Of a DNA stretch of 64,000 nt, positions 35,986-46,804 are shown piece by piece (position 1 is the first letter of the stretch; every line of letters starts with the position of its first letter). The stretch lies in the NCBI RefSeq assembly GCF_000296775.1, contig NZ_AJLE01000006.1:248001-312000 (forward strand), read 5' to 3'. Source of the stretch: Sulfurovum sp. AR (GTDB lineage: Bacteria > Campylobacterota > Campylobacteria > Campylobacterales > Sulfurovaceae). The notes below the pieces were generated by a model. That model searched no databases. It was given only the letters and a program-made list of their open reading frames with translations, and had not been told where the DNA came from. The position numbers and the translations under genes are program-made.

Positions 35986-37202
35986 TCAACAGACTCTCTT
36001 TTACTTTTGAAGATGAAAAGACCCAGCAAAAGGCCTTTAAGGCAATTGAAAAAGAACAGCAGAGTATTGGCTATTATACGCTGCCAGATCAAGATATCAC
36101 ACCTATATTGGCGTATTGTGACTCGATCTCTGATACGGTAGATACCATAGCAGTCATTGGGATCGGAGGGAGTTCTTTAGGTGCTAAAGCCGTATATAAA
36201 TTTCTCAAACCTCTCAATGGGCTTACACGAAAACTTTACTTTTTTGAAAGTACAGACCCTATCAATATCACTAACCTACTCTCAAAAATAGAACTTGCAA
36301 AAACCCATTTTCTCGTGATCTCCAAATCAGGGACCACGGTAGAGACCTTCTCTATCTATAAATATCTCTATTCACTTCAGAATGATCCTACAACCTATAC
36401 TTTTATCACTGATCCTGGCTCACCACTTGAAACATATGCTAAAGAGATCAATGCAACCGTACTTCACCTACCTCACAATGTAGGTGGAAGGTTTTCTGTA
36501 CTCTCAACGGTAGGGCTTGTTCCCTTGGCTTTATGCGGTATAGATATACAAGCACTGCTTAATGGTGCAAAGGAGGTCAAAGAGAGCTTTTTTCATGATG
36601 GATACCTAAAAGATACACTACTTAAAAAAGCTGCCTTTTATGCAAAAAATCATACCCAATACAATATCAACTGCATTTTTGCCTATTCTGAAACACTCAA
36701 ATATTTCTGTGAGTGGTATGTGCAGCTTTGGGGAGAGAGCCTAGGTAAACACCAACGCCACAGTGCATTTCATGTCGGTCTGACCCCTATTGGTCTTATC
36801 GGTCCGGAAGACCAGCATTCATTTCTACAGCTTATTATGGAAGGGACCAGAGACAAATCTGTTACTTTCATTAAGATTGAAGATTTTAATGACAATATCA
36901 CTATCCCAGATATCACACTTCCTCACTTGGACGGGCTTGATACCCTTAACAATCTACCTTTTTCAAAACTTATCAATATGCAGTGTGATTCGGTATTGGA
37001 GTCACTAGAAGCACAAGATGACATTCCTATTGACACTATTTTACTCCCACACGTTGATGAGAACACCATTGGGTCACTGCTTTACTATTATGAACTACTT
37101 ACTTCACTGGTGGGAGAGCTTATCGATGTCAATACCTATGATCAACCCGGAGTAGAAGCAGGAAAGATCATTTTAAAGAAGAAACTAAATCAAAAGGAAT
37201 GA
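35982..37202 (+). CDS. pgi: Glucose-6-phosphate isomerase
   Basis: The 406-residue SIS-fold enzyme has [16 protein letters not shown], the phosphate-binding [36 protein letters not shown], and [20 protein letters not shown]. It interconverts glucose-6-phosphate and fructose-6-phosphate. It is shorter than the enterobacterial enzyme (about 550 residues), which is normal for this phylum. It overlaps the mutase by four bases and is followed by ugd. Confidence 0.95.
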   Translation: MINRLSFTFEDEKTQQKAFKAIEKEQQSIGYYTLPDQDITPILAYCDSISDTVDTIAVIGIGGSSLGAKAVYKFLKPLNGLTRKLYFFESTDPINITNLLSKIELAKTHFLVISKSGTTVETFSIYKYLYSLQNDPTTYTFITDPGSPLETYAKEINATVLHLPHNVGGRFSVLSTVGLVPLALCGIDIQALLNGAKEVKESFFHDGYLKDTLLKKAAFYAKNHTQYNINCIFAYSETLKYFCEWYVQLWGESLGKHQRHSAFHVGLTPIGLIGPEDQHSFLQLIMEGTRDKSVTFIKIEDFNDNITIPDITLPHLDGLDTLNNLPFSKLINMQCDSVLESLEAQDDIPIDTILLPHVDENTIGSLLYYYELLTSLVGELIDVNTYDQPGVEAGKIILKKKLNQKE

Positions 37203-37209
37203 TAAGATC

Positions 37210-38382
37210 ATGAATTACAAGATAGCCATTGCAGGTACGGGATATGTGGGACTATCAAATGGGATCCTATTGGCACAGCATAATGAAGTGGTTGCCCTTG
37301 ATGTCATCCCTGAAAAAGTAGAAATGCTCAACAAAAAGATCTCTCCTATTGAAGATGCAGAAATAGAAGAATATCTTAAAAACAAACCTTTGAACTTTAA
37401 AGCGACACTAGATAAACATGAAGCATATGAGAATGCGGACTTTGTCATTATCGCTACCCCTACAGATTACGATCCTGAGACCAATTATTTCAATACCGAA
37501 CTGGTCGAATCCGTGATCAAGGATGTCATTAAGATCAACCCAGATGCAGTGATGGTGATCAAATCTACCATTCCTGTAGGCTACACGAAAAGCATCAGAG
37601 AAAAATTCAACTGTGAAAACATCATCTTCTCTCCAGAGTTCCTTAGAGAAGGGAAAGCCCTCCATGACAACCTTTACCCATCTCGTATCATTGTAGGTGA
37701 GGAGAGCGAACGTGCAAAAACCTTTGCAAACCTTTTGGCACAAGGTGCCATCAAAAAGAATATCGATATTCTTTTTACCGGGTCTACAGAAGCAGAAGCA
37801 GTGAAACTCTTTTCAAATACTTTTCTTGCAATGAGAGTCGCCTACTTCAATGAACTTGACTCCTATGCTGAAACACATCACCTTGATACCAGACAGATCA
37901 TAGAAGGAGTAGGACTTGATCCTAGGATAGGTATGCATTACAACAACCCTTCATTTGGATATGGTGGCTACTGTCTGCCTAAGGATACCAAACAGTTACG
38001 GGCGAACTATAAAAATGTGCCCAACAGTCTTATTAGTGCTATTGTAGAGGCAAACACTATGAGAAAAGATTTTATTGCGGACTCTATCTTGAAAAAGCAC
38101 CCTTCTACAGTCGGTATCTACCGCCTGACGATGAAAAGCGGGTCAGACAATTTTAGATCCTCATCGATCCAAGGTATCATGAAACGTATCAAAGCTAAAG
38201 GAATCAATGTTGTGGTCTATGAACCTGTACTACAAGAAGAAACATTCTTTCACTCAAAAGTAATGAAAGACTTACAAGAATTCAAAAATATTTCCGATGT
38301 GATTGTCGCGAACAGACTCTCAGATGACCTCATAGATATAAAGGGAAAAGTCTATACTAGAGATCTTTTTGGTAATGACTAA
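37210..38382 (+). CDS. ugd: UDP-glucose 6-dehydrogenase
   Basis: The 390-residue enzyme has the N-terminal NAD-binding [15 protein letters not shown], the [14 protein letters not shown] segment, [19 protein letters not shown], and the catalytic cysteine in [12 protein letters not shown] (Cys255). It oxidises UDP-glucose to UDP-glucuronate. The gene next downstream encodes a UDP-glucuronate epimerase, so the pair should supply UDP-glucuronate and UDP-galacturonate for surface glycan. Confidence 0.94.
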   Translation: MNYKIAIAGTGYVGLSNGILLAQHNEVVALDVIPEKVEMLNKKISPIEDAEIEEYLKNKPLNFKATLDKHEAYENADFVIIATPTDYDPETNYFNTELVESVIKDVIKINPDAVMVIKSTIPVGYTKSIREKFNCENIIFSPEFLREGKALHDNLYPSRIIVGEESERAKTFANLLAQGAIKKNIDILFTGSTEAEAVKLFSNTFLAMRVAYFNELDSYAETHHLDTRQIIEGVGLDPRIGMHYNNPSFGYGGYCLPKDTKQLRANYKNVPNSLISAIVEANTMRKDFIADSILKKHPSTVGIYRLTMKSGSDNFRSSSIQGIMKRIKAKGINVVVYEPVLQEETFFHSKVMKDLQEFKNISDVIVANRLSDDLIDIKGKVYTRDLFGND

Positions 38383-38391
38383 AGGAAGGAA

Positions 38392-39399
38392 ATGAAGATA
38401 TTAGTCACAGGAACAGCGGGGTTCATTGGGTTTAATTTGGCAAAGAAATTACTTGAGCGCGGGGATGAAGTCATTGGCATAGACAATATCAATGACTATT
38501 ATGATATAAATCTCAAATATGGGCGCTTAAAAGAGTTAGGCATTACCCCTATACAAATAGAAGAGAACCAACCTGTCACTTCGAGCATTTTTCCCAAACA
38601 TACCTTTATCAAGTTAGATCTCTCCAATAAGGCTCAGATGGAAGCCTTGTTTAAAAAAGAAAAATTTGATGCGGTTTGCAACCTTGCCGCACAAGCAGGT
38701 GTACGGTACAGCCTTGAGAACCCCCATGCCTATATCGAAAGTAACATACAGGGCTTTATGAACATTCTTGAGGGGTGTCGAGAGAACGGTATCAAAAACC
38801 TCTCTTACGCTTCCAGCTCTTCTGTCTATGGACTCAACAAAGAACAACCTTTCAAAACCACTGATCAAGTCGACAGACCTATCTCTATCTATGCAGCTAC
38901 CAAAAAATCAAATGAACTGATGGCACATACCTACTCTCACCTCTTTGGTATCTCTACAACTGGTCTTAGATTTTTTACCGTCTATGGTCCTTGGGGCAGA
39001 CCCGATATGGCACCCATGCTCTTTGCGGATGCCATTCTTCATGGCAGAGCCATCAAGGTCTTCAATCAAGGGGATATGAGCAGAGACTTTACCTACATCG
39101 ACGATATTGTAGATGGCTGTATCAAGGTGATCGACCACCCTAATGAAAAAGATCTCTATCAGATCTATAACATCGGGAACAATGCCCCTGTACAACTGAT
39201 GGATTTTATCAAGGCTTTAGAGAACTCTCTAGGAAAAGAAGCAAAGAAAGAGTATCTCCCGATGCAGCCAGGAGATGTTAAATCAACCTATGCAGATGTC
39301 AGTGGGCTCATGAATGACTTTGGTTATAAACCCGATACTTCTATCCAGGAGGGTGTGGACAAATTTGCACAGTGGTATAGAGCGTTTTACCATATATAA
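38392..39399 (+). CDS. UDP-glucuronate 4-epimerase (extended SDR)
   Basis: The 335-residue SDR enzyme has the nucleotide-binding GTAGFIGFNLAKKLLERG, DNINDYYDINLKYGRL, AAQAGVRYSLENPHAYI and the catalytic YAATKKSNE (YxxxK). The NDYYD segment and the match to CapI/LspL-type proteins favour epimerisation of UDP-glucuronate to UDP-galacturonate over UDP-glucose. It follows ugd by nine bases, which supports the substrate call. Confidence 0.9.
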   Translation: MKILVTGTAGFIGFNLAKKLLERGDEVIGIDNINDYYDINLKYGRLKELGITPIQIEENQPVTSSIFPKHTFIKLDLSNKAQMEALFKKEKFDAVCNLAAQAGVRYSLENPHAYIESNIQGFMNILEGCRENGIKNLSYASSSSVYGLNKEQPFKTTDQVDRPISIYAATKKSNELMAHTYSHLFGISTTGLRFFTVYGPWGRPDMAPMLFADAILHGRAIKVFNQGDMSRDFTYIDDIVDGCIKVIDHPNEKDLYQIYNIGNNAPVQLMDFIKALENSLGKEAKKEYLPMQPGDVKSTYADVSGLMNDFGYKPDTSIQEGVDKFAQWYRAFYHI

Positions 39400-39419
39400 A
39401 ATATAACAGAATATATTTT

Positions 39420-41000
39420 TTATAAGTTTGTAAATTTTAACATATCCATCTTTTTATCATACACTTCACTCTGCACATCAAACAATCCAAGCAGTGTGGA
39501 GAAAAGATTGTCTTGAGAAAATTCATTTGAAGCAGTTTTTCTAATCTCTTCTTTATCCAGAGGAAAATCTTTTCCTAACCATAGCAGAGAAGCCACATTT
39601 TTTTGAGCATCCGGCGCTATAAAATATGGAAGTCCATGCAGGTAGAAACCTCCTTCGCCCAAAGACTCGCCATGATCCGCCATATAGAACATCGCTGTAT
39701 CCACAGTATCCTCATACTTCTTCAAAAGCCCTATCGTCTGAGAAAGAAAGTAATCAGTATAGAGTAGTACATTATCATAGGCATTGGCAATCTCTTCCTG
39801 GGAACACTCTTCTAGCTGATTGGTCTGGCAAGTGGGAGTAAAGCGTTCAAACTCTTTTGGATACCGCTTGTAATATGCTGGGCCATGATTCCCCATTTGA
39901 TGCAGCACGATCACCATGTCTTTGGAGCTCTCTTCGATCACTCTATCCAGTCCGACCAGCATCCCTACATCTCGACACTCCCCCTCACACATAGTATTAT
40001 TCTCAGGTGTTTTATAATACTCATACTGTACTCTATTCGCCACACCTTTAGAATCGGAGTTATTGTCTCTCCATAATACCTCTACCCCGGCATGAGAAAG
40101 TACATCCAGTACATTTTCGGTGTGAAGTCCTTTTTGTGTATCATAATCATCTCTATCATAGACAGAGAACATACAAGGTACGGAAACAGCTGTCGTGGTC
40201 CCACATGAATACATGTTCGAAAAATTGATGATATTTTCTTGTTTCATCCGTGGATTGGTCTCTCTTTGATACCCATTCAATGACAAATGATCAGCACGCA
40301 CTGCCTCGCCCACAACCATAATCACTACTTTTCTCTTTTCTCTTTTCCCTATCTTGGCATCTAATCCTGTCTGTATGAGTGGCATATCTCTCTCTGTGAC
40401 CTGTCCTTTCACATAAGAACCCAAAGAGTAAAGTCCATAAGTTGGATTGGTATAAGAACGTAAGATCTTATGCTCTCTGAAAAAAGAGGTATAGTACTTG
40501 GAGAAAGGAAGCATAATAACAAAGATTAAGGCAAAACTGCCTGCACTCAGTTTTAATTTTGAAAAAAATTCCTTTTTTATACCATGATATACTATAGGTG
40601 TTTTATAGATAAAATAAGAAGGCAAAACCCCAAGTAGTATTACATAACCAAACAGTTTCCAGCTCATAAGATCAGAGGCTTCATTCATATCTGTCTGGAC
40701 CGTATTTTCAATCATCGTTGTATCCATAATGACATTATAGGTTTGCATAAAATAGTTTGCAGTCGCTGCAGTCATCAACATGAATATGAGCATGGGCTTA
40801 GTGACATATCTCCAACTTAAAAGAGAAAATAAAAAGATTAAAAAAAGAAAAAGTACCAAACCTTGCGAGATAACAAAAGGTGCATAGGTACTATCAAAAG
40901 GATACACTTCCAGCACATGCTTAAAAAATGAAACATTGGTAAAAAGTACGATAAATAACGAGACCCCTATAATAAGAGCAGCTGATGTTCTAGGTTTCAA
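39420..41000 (-). CDS. eptA: Phosphoethanolamine transferase (EptA family)
   Basis: The 526-residue inner-membrane protein has five N-terminal helices (about 1-180) and a periplasmic sulfatase-fold domain. The domain has VVGEAVRADHLSLNGY, the nucleophile threonine region SCGTTTAVSVPCMFS, YMADHGESLGE and HGLPYFIAP. It transfers phosphoethanolamine from phosphatidylethanolamine to lipid A or, in related bacteria, also to surface glycans and flagellar protein. It lies between the sugar-nucleotide genes and the glycan operon but is on the minus strand with its own upstream gap. Confidence 0.92.
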   Translation of the reverse strand: MKPRTSAALIIGVSLFIVLFTNVSFFKHVLEVYPFDSTYAPFVISQGLVLFLFLIFLFSLLSWRYVTKPMLIFMLMTAATANYFMQTYNVIMDTTMIENTVQTDMNEASDLMSWKLFGYVILLGVLPSYFIYKTPIVYHGIKKEFFSKLKLSAGSFALIFVIMLPFSKYYTSFFREHKILRSYTNPTYGLYSLGSYVKGQVTERDMPLIQTGLDAKIGKREKRKVVIMVVGEAVRADHLSLNGYQRETNPRMKQENIINFSNMYSCGTTTAVSVPCMFSVYDRDDYDTQKGLHTENVLDVLSHAGVEVLWRDNNSDSKGVANRVQYEYYKTPENNTMCEGECRDVGMLVGLDRVIEESSKDMVIVLHQMGNHGPAYYKRYPKEFERFTPTCQTNQLEECSQEEIANAYDNVLLYTDYFLSQTIGLLKKYEDTVDTAMFYMADHGESLGEGGFYLHGLPYFIAPDAQKNVASLLWLGKDFPLDKEEIRKTASNEFSQDNLFSTLLGLFDVQSEVYDKKMDMLKFTNL

Positions 41001-41099
41001 TGTGACCCTTGTAAAAATTTTCGTTATGATAGCTGAAAAAGGTTAACATAATATAGATGATTTCAATTCAAGTGATATTAAATCGATTATTCAATTCTG

Positions 41100-42110
41100 T
41101 TAAATATTTTTTATAAAATTATTGATTTTCCAGAAAACAAATCGTACTAAATCTGGTAAATGCCTTACTCTCATCATTCTTCTATTATATATCTTATAAT
41201 TACCTACAGTAGATTCGTCTTCTTTTGAATTCTCAACAATATTATTTATCATTGCTAGTAAGTTATATTCTTCAATAACCCTTCTTCTGGCCTCTTTTAC
41301 TGCGGGCAACCTTCTTTCATATTCACCAGGTGTAGATATGATTTTTTTAATCTTTTCAATAGAATCTTCAACATTATATATATCTATTAGAAGCAAACTG
41401 TCTTCTGGAAAATACTCATATACATTTGGACAACCATAATAAATGGGTACAGCATATCCTAAAAATGTATCTGCAAGTTTTTCTGTCCAAACATGTGGAG
41501 CATAATGGTTTTCAATAGCTACATGAAACTCATAGTCATCTATGGCTTCTGCTTTTGTTTCAATCCATTTAAATCCTCTACCAAATCTTTCTAATTCAGG
41601 AATTTTTTCTTCCATGATTTTTGTAAATTCATATCTAAGTTTATGTATTGTATGCCCTTGTTGTTTATTTGAGCATACTGTCGATATTTTTTTTGTTTTA
41701 GTCGGATGAGTTACACTCACAATATCATCATAATCTTTTCCATAAAACCACACATTGCCTGTCTGAGAACGGATGGCGTTTGGATGAGGCAATGCTTTTT
41801 CATCTTGATTTGTTATCAAATAATGAAACTGTTTTGCAAAACCTCTGCCATATCGTGTAATAGAAGTAGGCTCAGTTGTTACCAAAATTGTATTTTCTTT
41901 TGGACACGATAATTGTTCAACTCTATTAGGAGTAATATGAGGAATATCATCTATGATGACTAACCAATCATAATCTGTTTCTAGTGGGTTAAATGTGAAT
42001 GAACAAGATCCCCATTTAGCATCATTATGCGGAGACTGCTTTTTGAATCCTGATTCTTCATCAGCTAAACTTCCACGATTCAGTAATTTAACTCTGGTAT
42101 ATTTTTTCAT
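41100..42110 (-). CDS. Glycosyltransferase family 10 (fucosyltransferase-like)
   Basis: The 336-residue protein matches the GT10 C-terminal signature: FHVAIENHYAPHVWTEKLADTF followed by GYAVPIYYGCPNVYEYFPEDS. Members use GDP-fucose to add alpha-1,3/4 fucose. The N-terminal half is divergent (WLVIIDDIPHITPNRVEQL). No GDP-fucose synthesis genes are in the window. It is the last gene of the minus-strand glycan operon and is strongly AT-rich. The donor sugar is inferred from the family only. Confidence 0.82.
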   Translation of the reverse strand: MKKYTRVKLLNRGSLADEESGFKKQSPHNDAKWGSCSFTFNPLETDYDWLVIIDDIPHITPNRVEQLSCPKENTILVTTEPTSITRYGRGFAKQFHYLITNQDEKALPHPNAIRSQTGNVWFYGKDYDDIVSVTHPTKTKKISTVCSNKQQGHTIHKLRYEFTKIMEEKIPELERFGRGFKWIETKAEAIDDYEFHVAIENHYAPHVWTEKLADTFLGYAVPIYYGCPNVYEYFPEDSLLLIDIYNVEDSIEKIKKIISTPGEYERRLPAVKEARRRVIEEYNLLAMINNIVENSKEDESTVGNYKIYNRRMMRVRHLPDLVRFVFWKINNFIKNI

Positions 42111-42129
42111 GCTTCCTCATTGAACTTTT

Positions 42130-42753
42130 TTAATGTATTGGTTTTACATTTCTTTTTATGACTTTTGCCGGATTACCAGCTACAGCATTACCGGGTTCTA
42201 CATCCTTTGTAACAATACTTCCCGCTCCTATAATCGCATTTTCTCCTATAGTAACTCCTTTTAAAATCATTGCATTATTACCAATCCACACATTATCACC
42301 AATAATAACATCTTTTGTAATATTTTGTTTTTTACCATCAATTGCATAATCATGAAAATCACTATCCATTATAGTTACATTCCATGCAATAGCAACATTT
42401 TTGCCAATTTTTAAAGATTTTCCTACTCTAATATGTGCTTTCGCTCCAATATAAGTTTTATCACCAATTTCTAAGTTCGCACCATCTTCTACAGTAATAG
42501 CTGAATTCATGCCGATACTGACTTTTCCTGTAATACAAAGTTTACTATCTTTCATCAAATTAAGACTACTCCCACTAGATGCATAGCTAGCTGTCGTTGA
42601 GTCTCCAAAGCCAATAACAAAGTCTGTAGTTTTTGATGTAATAAACTTAACATTCTTTTTAATTCTTATTTTTGATTTACCCTTAATAGTTATTGCTTTG
42701 GACTTTAGTAAAAACTTTATAAATAAATTATTTAATAAAGAATGTGAAACCAT
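42130..42753 (-). CDS. Hexapeptide-repeat acyltransferase
   Basis: The 207-residue protein is a left-handed beta-helix acyltransferase with repeated [LIV]GxNxx units (SIGMNSAITVEDGANLEIG, then VTIGENAIIGAGSIVTKDV) and the terminal VAGNPAKVI typical of WbbJ/LacA-type O-acetyltransferases. It probably acetylates a sugar of the surface glycan, possibly the amino group made by the FdtB transaminase; another candidate for that step lies at 46801-47484. The end overlaps no neighbour, and 19 bases separate it from the GT10 gene. Confidence 0.83.
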   Translation of the reverse strand: MVSHSLLNNLFIKFLLKSKAITIKGKSKIRIKKNVKFITSKTTDFVIGFGDSTTASYASSGSSLNLMKDSKLCITGKVSIGMNSAITVEDGANLEIGDKTYIGAKAHIRVGKSLKIGKNVAIAWNVTIMDSDFHDYAIDGKKQNITKDVIIGDNVWIGNNAMILKGVTIGENAIIGAGSIVTKDVEPGNAVAGNPAKVIKRNVKPIH

Positions 42754-42763
42754 GTTATTTTCC

Positions 42764-43843
42764 TTATAAATCTAAATATCCAAAGACTTTTTCATATGAT
42801 TTTTTAGCTGTATAATTTTGTAAGCATTTCTGATATCCATTTTGAGCAATAGCTTCTCTCTCTTGTTCATGCGATAGATAATAGATGACTTTTTTTAATA
42901 GGTCTTCCTTTGATGTGTATGTTTCAATATCTTTTTCCAATTCAAAATATTCTTTTAATTCTTCATGGTAACCGGTAATATAAAAACTCCCAGTAAAAGG
43001 AACTTCAAAATCTCTTCCTTTCAATATATATATATCATCATTTTTCCCTACCGTAGAGAAACCTAAAACAATTTTTGATTTATTAAAAATTTCAATCATC
43101 TCATCAGCTTCAGCAAAACCTTCTTTCCAACCATTTCCTTTTGTATAAACACTGATTCCATTTTGTCTCAAAAAATTAATATATTCACCCCTAACTCCAT
43201 AGCTAGCTCCAACAAACCCAACATCATACTCTTTTTCTAAATATAGGTTTTTATATATTTTCTCATTTCCTGCAAAATCTTTATAAATTGGATGTCCCCC
43301 TTCAACCAAATACTTAATAATTGCACTTTTTGAAGTGGTTAATGATAGATCAAAATATTTACAAACATCTTTCATCCCTCTGTATATGCCATCTTTACCT
43401 TTTCTACTTCTAAATTTTCGCTCATCATCATAACATTCACTAATAATCGGTATATTATATTCTCTCAATTTTTTTAACGTTTCCATATCTGTCCCATGGC
43501 CAGTTATATAAATCATTATTACATCTACCTTTTTTTTAGAAGTAATATTATCAACAAAATTTAACATCAGCCGATTTTTTTGACTTTTATACTTATACCA
43601 TTCCTTTGAATGTGCAACAGGTGTTAATTCAAAAATATCTACATCACCTAATTCTTTTAAAGGCGCAATAATATTATTTTCTGCAAATGTATTTATTGTA
43701 TGGAACAATGTAATGATATTTAGCTTCCGCCCAGAAAAATTATTACCTTTTATTTTGTAATCATCCAAATAAAACTTTTTTCCAAACCTTTTTTTGTATA
43801 TCATATTCTCAAAATGATATTTAACCTTTTTAATTAATTTCAT
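42764..43843 (-). CDS. CgeB-like glycosyltransferase
   Basis: The 359-residue protein has a GT-B-like layout. The C-terminal part has VGFVGASYGVRGEYINFL, IEIFNKSKIVLGFSTVG, LKGRDFEVPFTGSFYITGYHEEL and a final helix, as in CgeB/DUF3880-type transferases. Sequence upstream of 43843 is also open, but GAGGGTAAA precedes this ATG and the fdtB stop is immediately upstream, so this start was chosen. The sugar it transfers is unknown. A related, frameshifted protein lies at 47883-48964. Confidence 0.75.
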   Translation of the reverse strand: MKLIKKVKYHFENMIYKKRFGKKFYLDDYKIKGNNFSGRKLNIITLFHTINTFAENNIIAPLKELGDVDIFELTPVAHSKEWYKYKSQKNRLMLNFVDNITSKKKVDVIMIYITGHGTDMETLKKLREYNIPIISECYDDERKFRSRKGKDGIYRGMKDVCKYFDLSLTTSKSAIIKYLVEGGHPIYKDFAGNEKIYKNLYLEKEYDVGFVGASYGVRGEYINFLRQNGISVYTKGNGWKEGFAEADEMIEIFNKSKIVLGFSTVGKNDDIYILKGRDFEVPFTGSFYITGYHEELKEYFELEKDIETYTSKEDLLKKVIYYLSHEQEREAIAQNGYQKCLQNYTAKKSYEKVFGYLDL

Positions 43844-43844
43844 T

Positions 43845-44948
43845 TTACCCTCGATATTCCAACAATAGATCAACAATTTTTTGTGTATCTTCCAAACTTT
43901 GTACCCCACTAATAGGTAAACTCAATACTTCAGAATGTATTTTTTCAGTTATAGGATAACTATTGTTACCAAATTCGTTGTATGCATTTTGTTTATGTGG
44001 AGGTATAGGATAATGAATAAGCGTTTGTACACCATTCTCCTCTAAATACTTTTGAAGTTGATTCCTATTTTTCGTTCTAATTACAAACAGGTGCCATACA
44101 TGATTATCAATATTTCTAACTACAGGGAGAACTATATTCTCATTTTTTATATTTTGAAGATAATAAGCAGCAATTTTTCTTCTATTTTCTATCTCTTTAT
44201 CTAAAAAATTCAACTTTACTCTCAACATTGCCGCTTGTATTTCATCGAGTCTACTATTTACACCTTTATAGAGATTTTCATACTTCTTTTGACTACCATA
44301 ATTTCCTAAAGCCATTATAGTCTCTGCAAGTTGTTTATCATTAGTCGTTACAGCACCACCATCGCCTAAAGCACCCAAATTTTTTCCTGGATAAAAACTA
44401 AATCCACTTGCATCTCCAAGATTACCGGCTTTTTTATCTCCATAATATGCACCATGTGCTTGTGCTGAATCCTCAATGACTTTTAGATCATATTTTTTTG
44501 CAATCTCATTTATTTTTTCCATATTAGAAGTCTGTCCATATAAGTGAACAGGCATGATTGCTTTTGTTTTCAATGTAATTGCTTCTTCGATTTTCTCTGG
44601 ATCTATTAAATAGTCATTAATACCCGCTTCAACTAAAACTGGTTTTAGGTTATTAGCACTTATCGCTAAAATCGAAGCAATATAAGTATTGGCAGGTACT
44701 ATTATTTCATCCCCATCATTCATGATGCCCATCTCTTTATATGCTCTAATAATAAGTGTCAGGGCATCAAGACCGTTTGCAACTCCTACAGCATATTCAG
44801 TACCGCAATACTGGGCAAATTCATTTTCAAAACTGTTGCACTCATTCCCCTGAATATACCAACCGCTATCTATGACACGAGTGCATGCATTAATCAATTC
44901 ATCTCTGTATTGAGCATTTAAATTTTTTAAATCTAAAAAAGGTATCAC
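43845..44948 (-). CDS. fdtB: Sugar 3-aminotransferase, FdtB/QdtB type (PLP)
   Basis: The 367-residue DegT/DnrJ/EryC1 aminotransferase begins [17 protein letters not shown] and has [20 protein letters not shown] and the PLP lysine in [16 protein letters not shown]. With the ketoisomerase encoded at 47471-47881 it fits synthesis of dTDP-3-amino-3,6-dideoxyhexose (Fuc3N or Qui3N). The dTDP-glucose genes rmlA and rmlB are not in the window. It overlaps the GNAT gene upstream by four bases (ATGA). Confidence 0.85.
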   Translation of the reverse strand: MIPFLDLKNLNAQYRDELINACTRVIDSGWYIQGNECNSFENEFAQYCGTEYAVGVANGLDALTLIIRAYKEMGIMNDGDEIIVPANTYIASILAISANNLKPVLVEAGINDYLIDPEKIEEAITLKTKAIMPVHLYGQTSNMEKINEIAKKYDLKVIEDSAQAHGAYYGDKKAGNLGDASGFSFYPGKNLGALGDGGAVTTNDKQLAETIMALGNYGSQKKYENLYKGVNSRLDEIQAAMLRVKLNFLDKEIENRRKIAAYYLQNIKNENIVLPVVRNIDNHVWHLFVIRTKNRNQLQKYLEENGVQTLIHYPIPPHKQNAYNEFGNNSYPITEKIHSEVLSLPISGVQSLEDTQKIVDLLLEYRG

Positions 44949-45883
44949 TTTATCTCCATTTCATAAAAATCATGTACTACAGCTCTAGCACCAAATCCTT
45001 CTTTTTGGGATATAAGCCCGGTATTTAAATATCTACCTGCATCTTCATTTGATATACCAAAATCGAAATATTTCTTATTTTTATAGACTTCTTTTATTAA
45101 ATAATCTACTAGTAAATCTAATGCACCTATTTCCCGTCCCTCTTCACTATTAGCCAAATATTGTGCATGTACAATATTTTTATTTTCATAAATCAAAGCA
45201 CCTGAAACTACTTTTTCATCTTTTTTGGCTATAAAAAGTCGAATATTTTTTGGAAATAACATAGCCAACTTTTTAATTTCTTCTAAACTATGCACAGGCT
45301 TTGCTTCGTGATTTGATTCTAAAACATCGGTCAACAATTGCCAAAATATTTGATAATCATTTGACTCAAACATTTCTATTGTTTCTTTTTTTGCTTTATT
45401 TATCGTCCACTTTCTTCCTTTAGAATATCGAACTTGTTCTGTTAAGTCTATAGTAGAAGTCACATCTCTTCTTAAAAGCTTTGCATCATTTCTAAAAAGT
45501 GCATATCTATCTTCTTCGGCTGGTTTAATATGGTAGATATACGGGATACACTTATATACTATTTTTTTTACATTTTGTTCTTTAAGAAAAACTTTTAAAG
45601 ATTCAAAAATATTTAACATAGTTTCTGTTTTCATCTTATCATCAACCAAAAAGCCACCAAATGTAAGTCCTTGATGCGAATACAAAATATTATCTTTTAT
45701 ATTTGCTGGCAATACAGCTATCAACTTATCATCTTCATTAAATACCAGAAGCGAAAAATCTACGAACCTATCAGAATGGTATTCCATATAGTCTCTTTGA
45801 AAAAAAAAGTGAGTATTTTTTGAGTTTTTAACAAAACTATCCCAACTATTTTTAAATTCTTTTGTATATTTAATAACTTTCAT
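44945..45883 (-). CDS. FemAB-like GNAT-fold acyltransferase
   Basis: The 312-residue protein has two GNAT-like halves: N-terminal [15 protein letters not shown] and LIAVLPANI, then [14 protein letters not shown], and a C-terminal [20 protein letters not shown] and [19 protein letters not shown]. This pattern is seen in FemAB-related proteins of surface-glycan clusters, where they are thought to acylate or aminoacylate sugars. It lies directly between the propeller protein and fdtB, so it may act on the amino sugar. The donor is unknown. Confidence 0.72.
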   Translation of the reverse strand: MKVIKYTKEFKNSWDSFVKNSKNTHFFFQRDYMEYHSDRFVDFSLLVFNEDDKLIAVLPANIKDNILYSHQGLTFGGFLVDDKMKTETMLNIFESLKVFLKEQNVKKIVYKCIPYIYHIKPAEEDRYALFRNDAKLLRRDVTSTIDLTEQVRYSKGRKWTINKAKKETIEMFESNDYQIFWQLLTDVLESNHEAKPVHSLEEIKKLAMLFPKNIRLFIAKKDEKVVSGALIYENKNIVHAQYLANSEEGREIGALDLLVDYLIKEVYKNKKYFDFGISNEDAGRYLNTGLISQKEGFGARAVVHDFYEMEIK

Positions 45884-46804
45884 CTATTTCTCAACCAACT
45901 CTGCATATCCAAATCCATCTTGCCCCATATTATTACCATTATAGAACATATATGTTTTTTCTTTTATTGTTATTATTGATGGGTAACTTAAATGTATAGA
46001 ATCCCATCCATCCTCAGATAACTCTATTCCTAACTTTTTATCATCTCTCTCCCAATTTATGCCATCTTCTGATATAGCTTGTCCTGCTATATATCTACCA
46101 TCAGTCGTACCGTAAGTAAAATTCATAATATATTTATGATCTTTTTTATATGTTCTCGGCCGCCCTATTCTATACTCTAAATTATCTTTATCATTTTCTA
46201 TACACTTTATTCCATTTTCTCCAAAGTGAATTCCATCTTCTGATTCTATATAATTAATATCATATTGTGGGAAATCTATACCATTTATATTTTCCCATCC
46301 ATTACCTGTAGCATACCAAAATTTAAATCTATTATCTTCATATATCACCGAATGAATTGCTCTTATATAAAGTGCCTCATCTTCCCTATCTAAAATTGGA
46401 GTATTTTTATATCTTTTGAATGTTTCACCATTATCATGGCTGATAGCAAGTCCACTATATGCCAAAAACTTTGATTTTTTAACAAGTTGAAATCCTACAT
46501 AATACATGTAAATTTTGTCTTCAACTCTAATCAAATCTCCTAAAATGACTCCATTATCATCAAACATTCCATCTTTACCAATATTCAAAACAGGAACGTC
46601 TGATATTTTCAATATTTTTGATGGATTATTTGCATCTAAATCTATATAGCCTATTCTACCTACCCCTTTTACATCTCTAAAACTCACATAAACTCTTATG
46701 GTGTTTTCATCTAATAAAAATGCTGTAGGCGTAAGTGCAGAATTATCTTTCCAACTTCCATCTTTGGGTGGTTGATAAACCAAACCTTTCTTTTCCCATT
46801 TCAT
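45884..46804 (-). CDS. Five-bladed beta-propeller, glycosidase-like protein
   Basis: The 306-residue cytoplasmic protein has no signal peptide and shows the repeated aromatic and Asp strands of GH43/GH32/GH130-like propellers (SALTPTAFLLDENTIRVYVS, GLAISHDNGETFKRYKNTPI, YIMNFTYGTTDGRY, TYMFYNGNNMGQDGFGYA). Such proteins are found in O-antigen and capsule clusters, where they may be glycoside phosphorylases or transferases rather than hydrolases. The substrate and activity are not known. It overlaps the NeuD-like gene by four bases. Confidence 0.7.
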   Translation of the reverse strand: MKWEKKGLVYQPPKDGSWKDNSALTPTAFLLDENTIRVYVSFRDVKGVGRIGYIDLDANNPSKILKISDVPVLNIGKDGMFDDNGVILGDLIRVEDKIYMYYVGFQLVKKSKFLAYSGLAISHDNGETFKRYKNTPILDREDEALYIRAIHSVIYEDNRFKFWYATGNGWENINGIDFPQYDINYIESEDGIHFGENGIKCIENDKDNLEYRIGRPRTYKKDHKYIMNFTYGTTDGRYIAGQAISEDGINWERDDKKLGIELSEDGWDSIHLSYPSIITIKEKTYMFYNGNNMGQDGFGYAELVEK

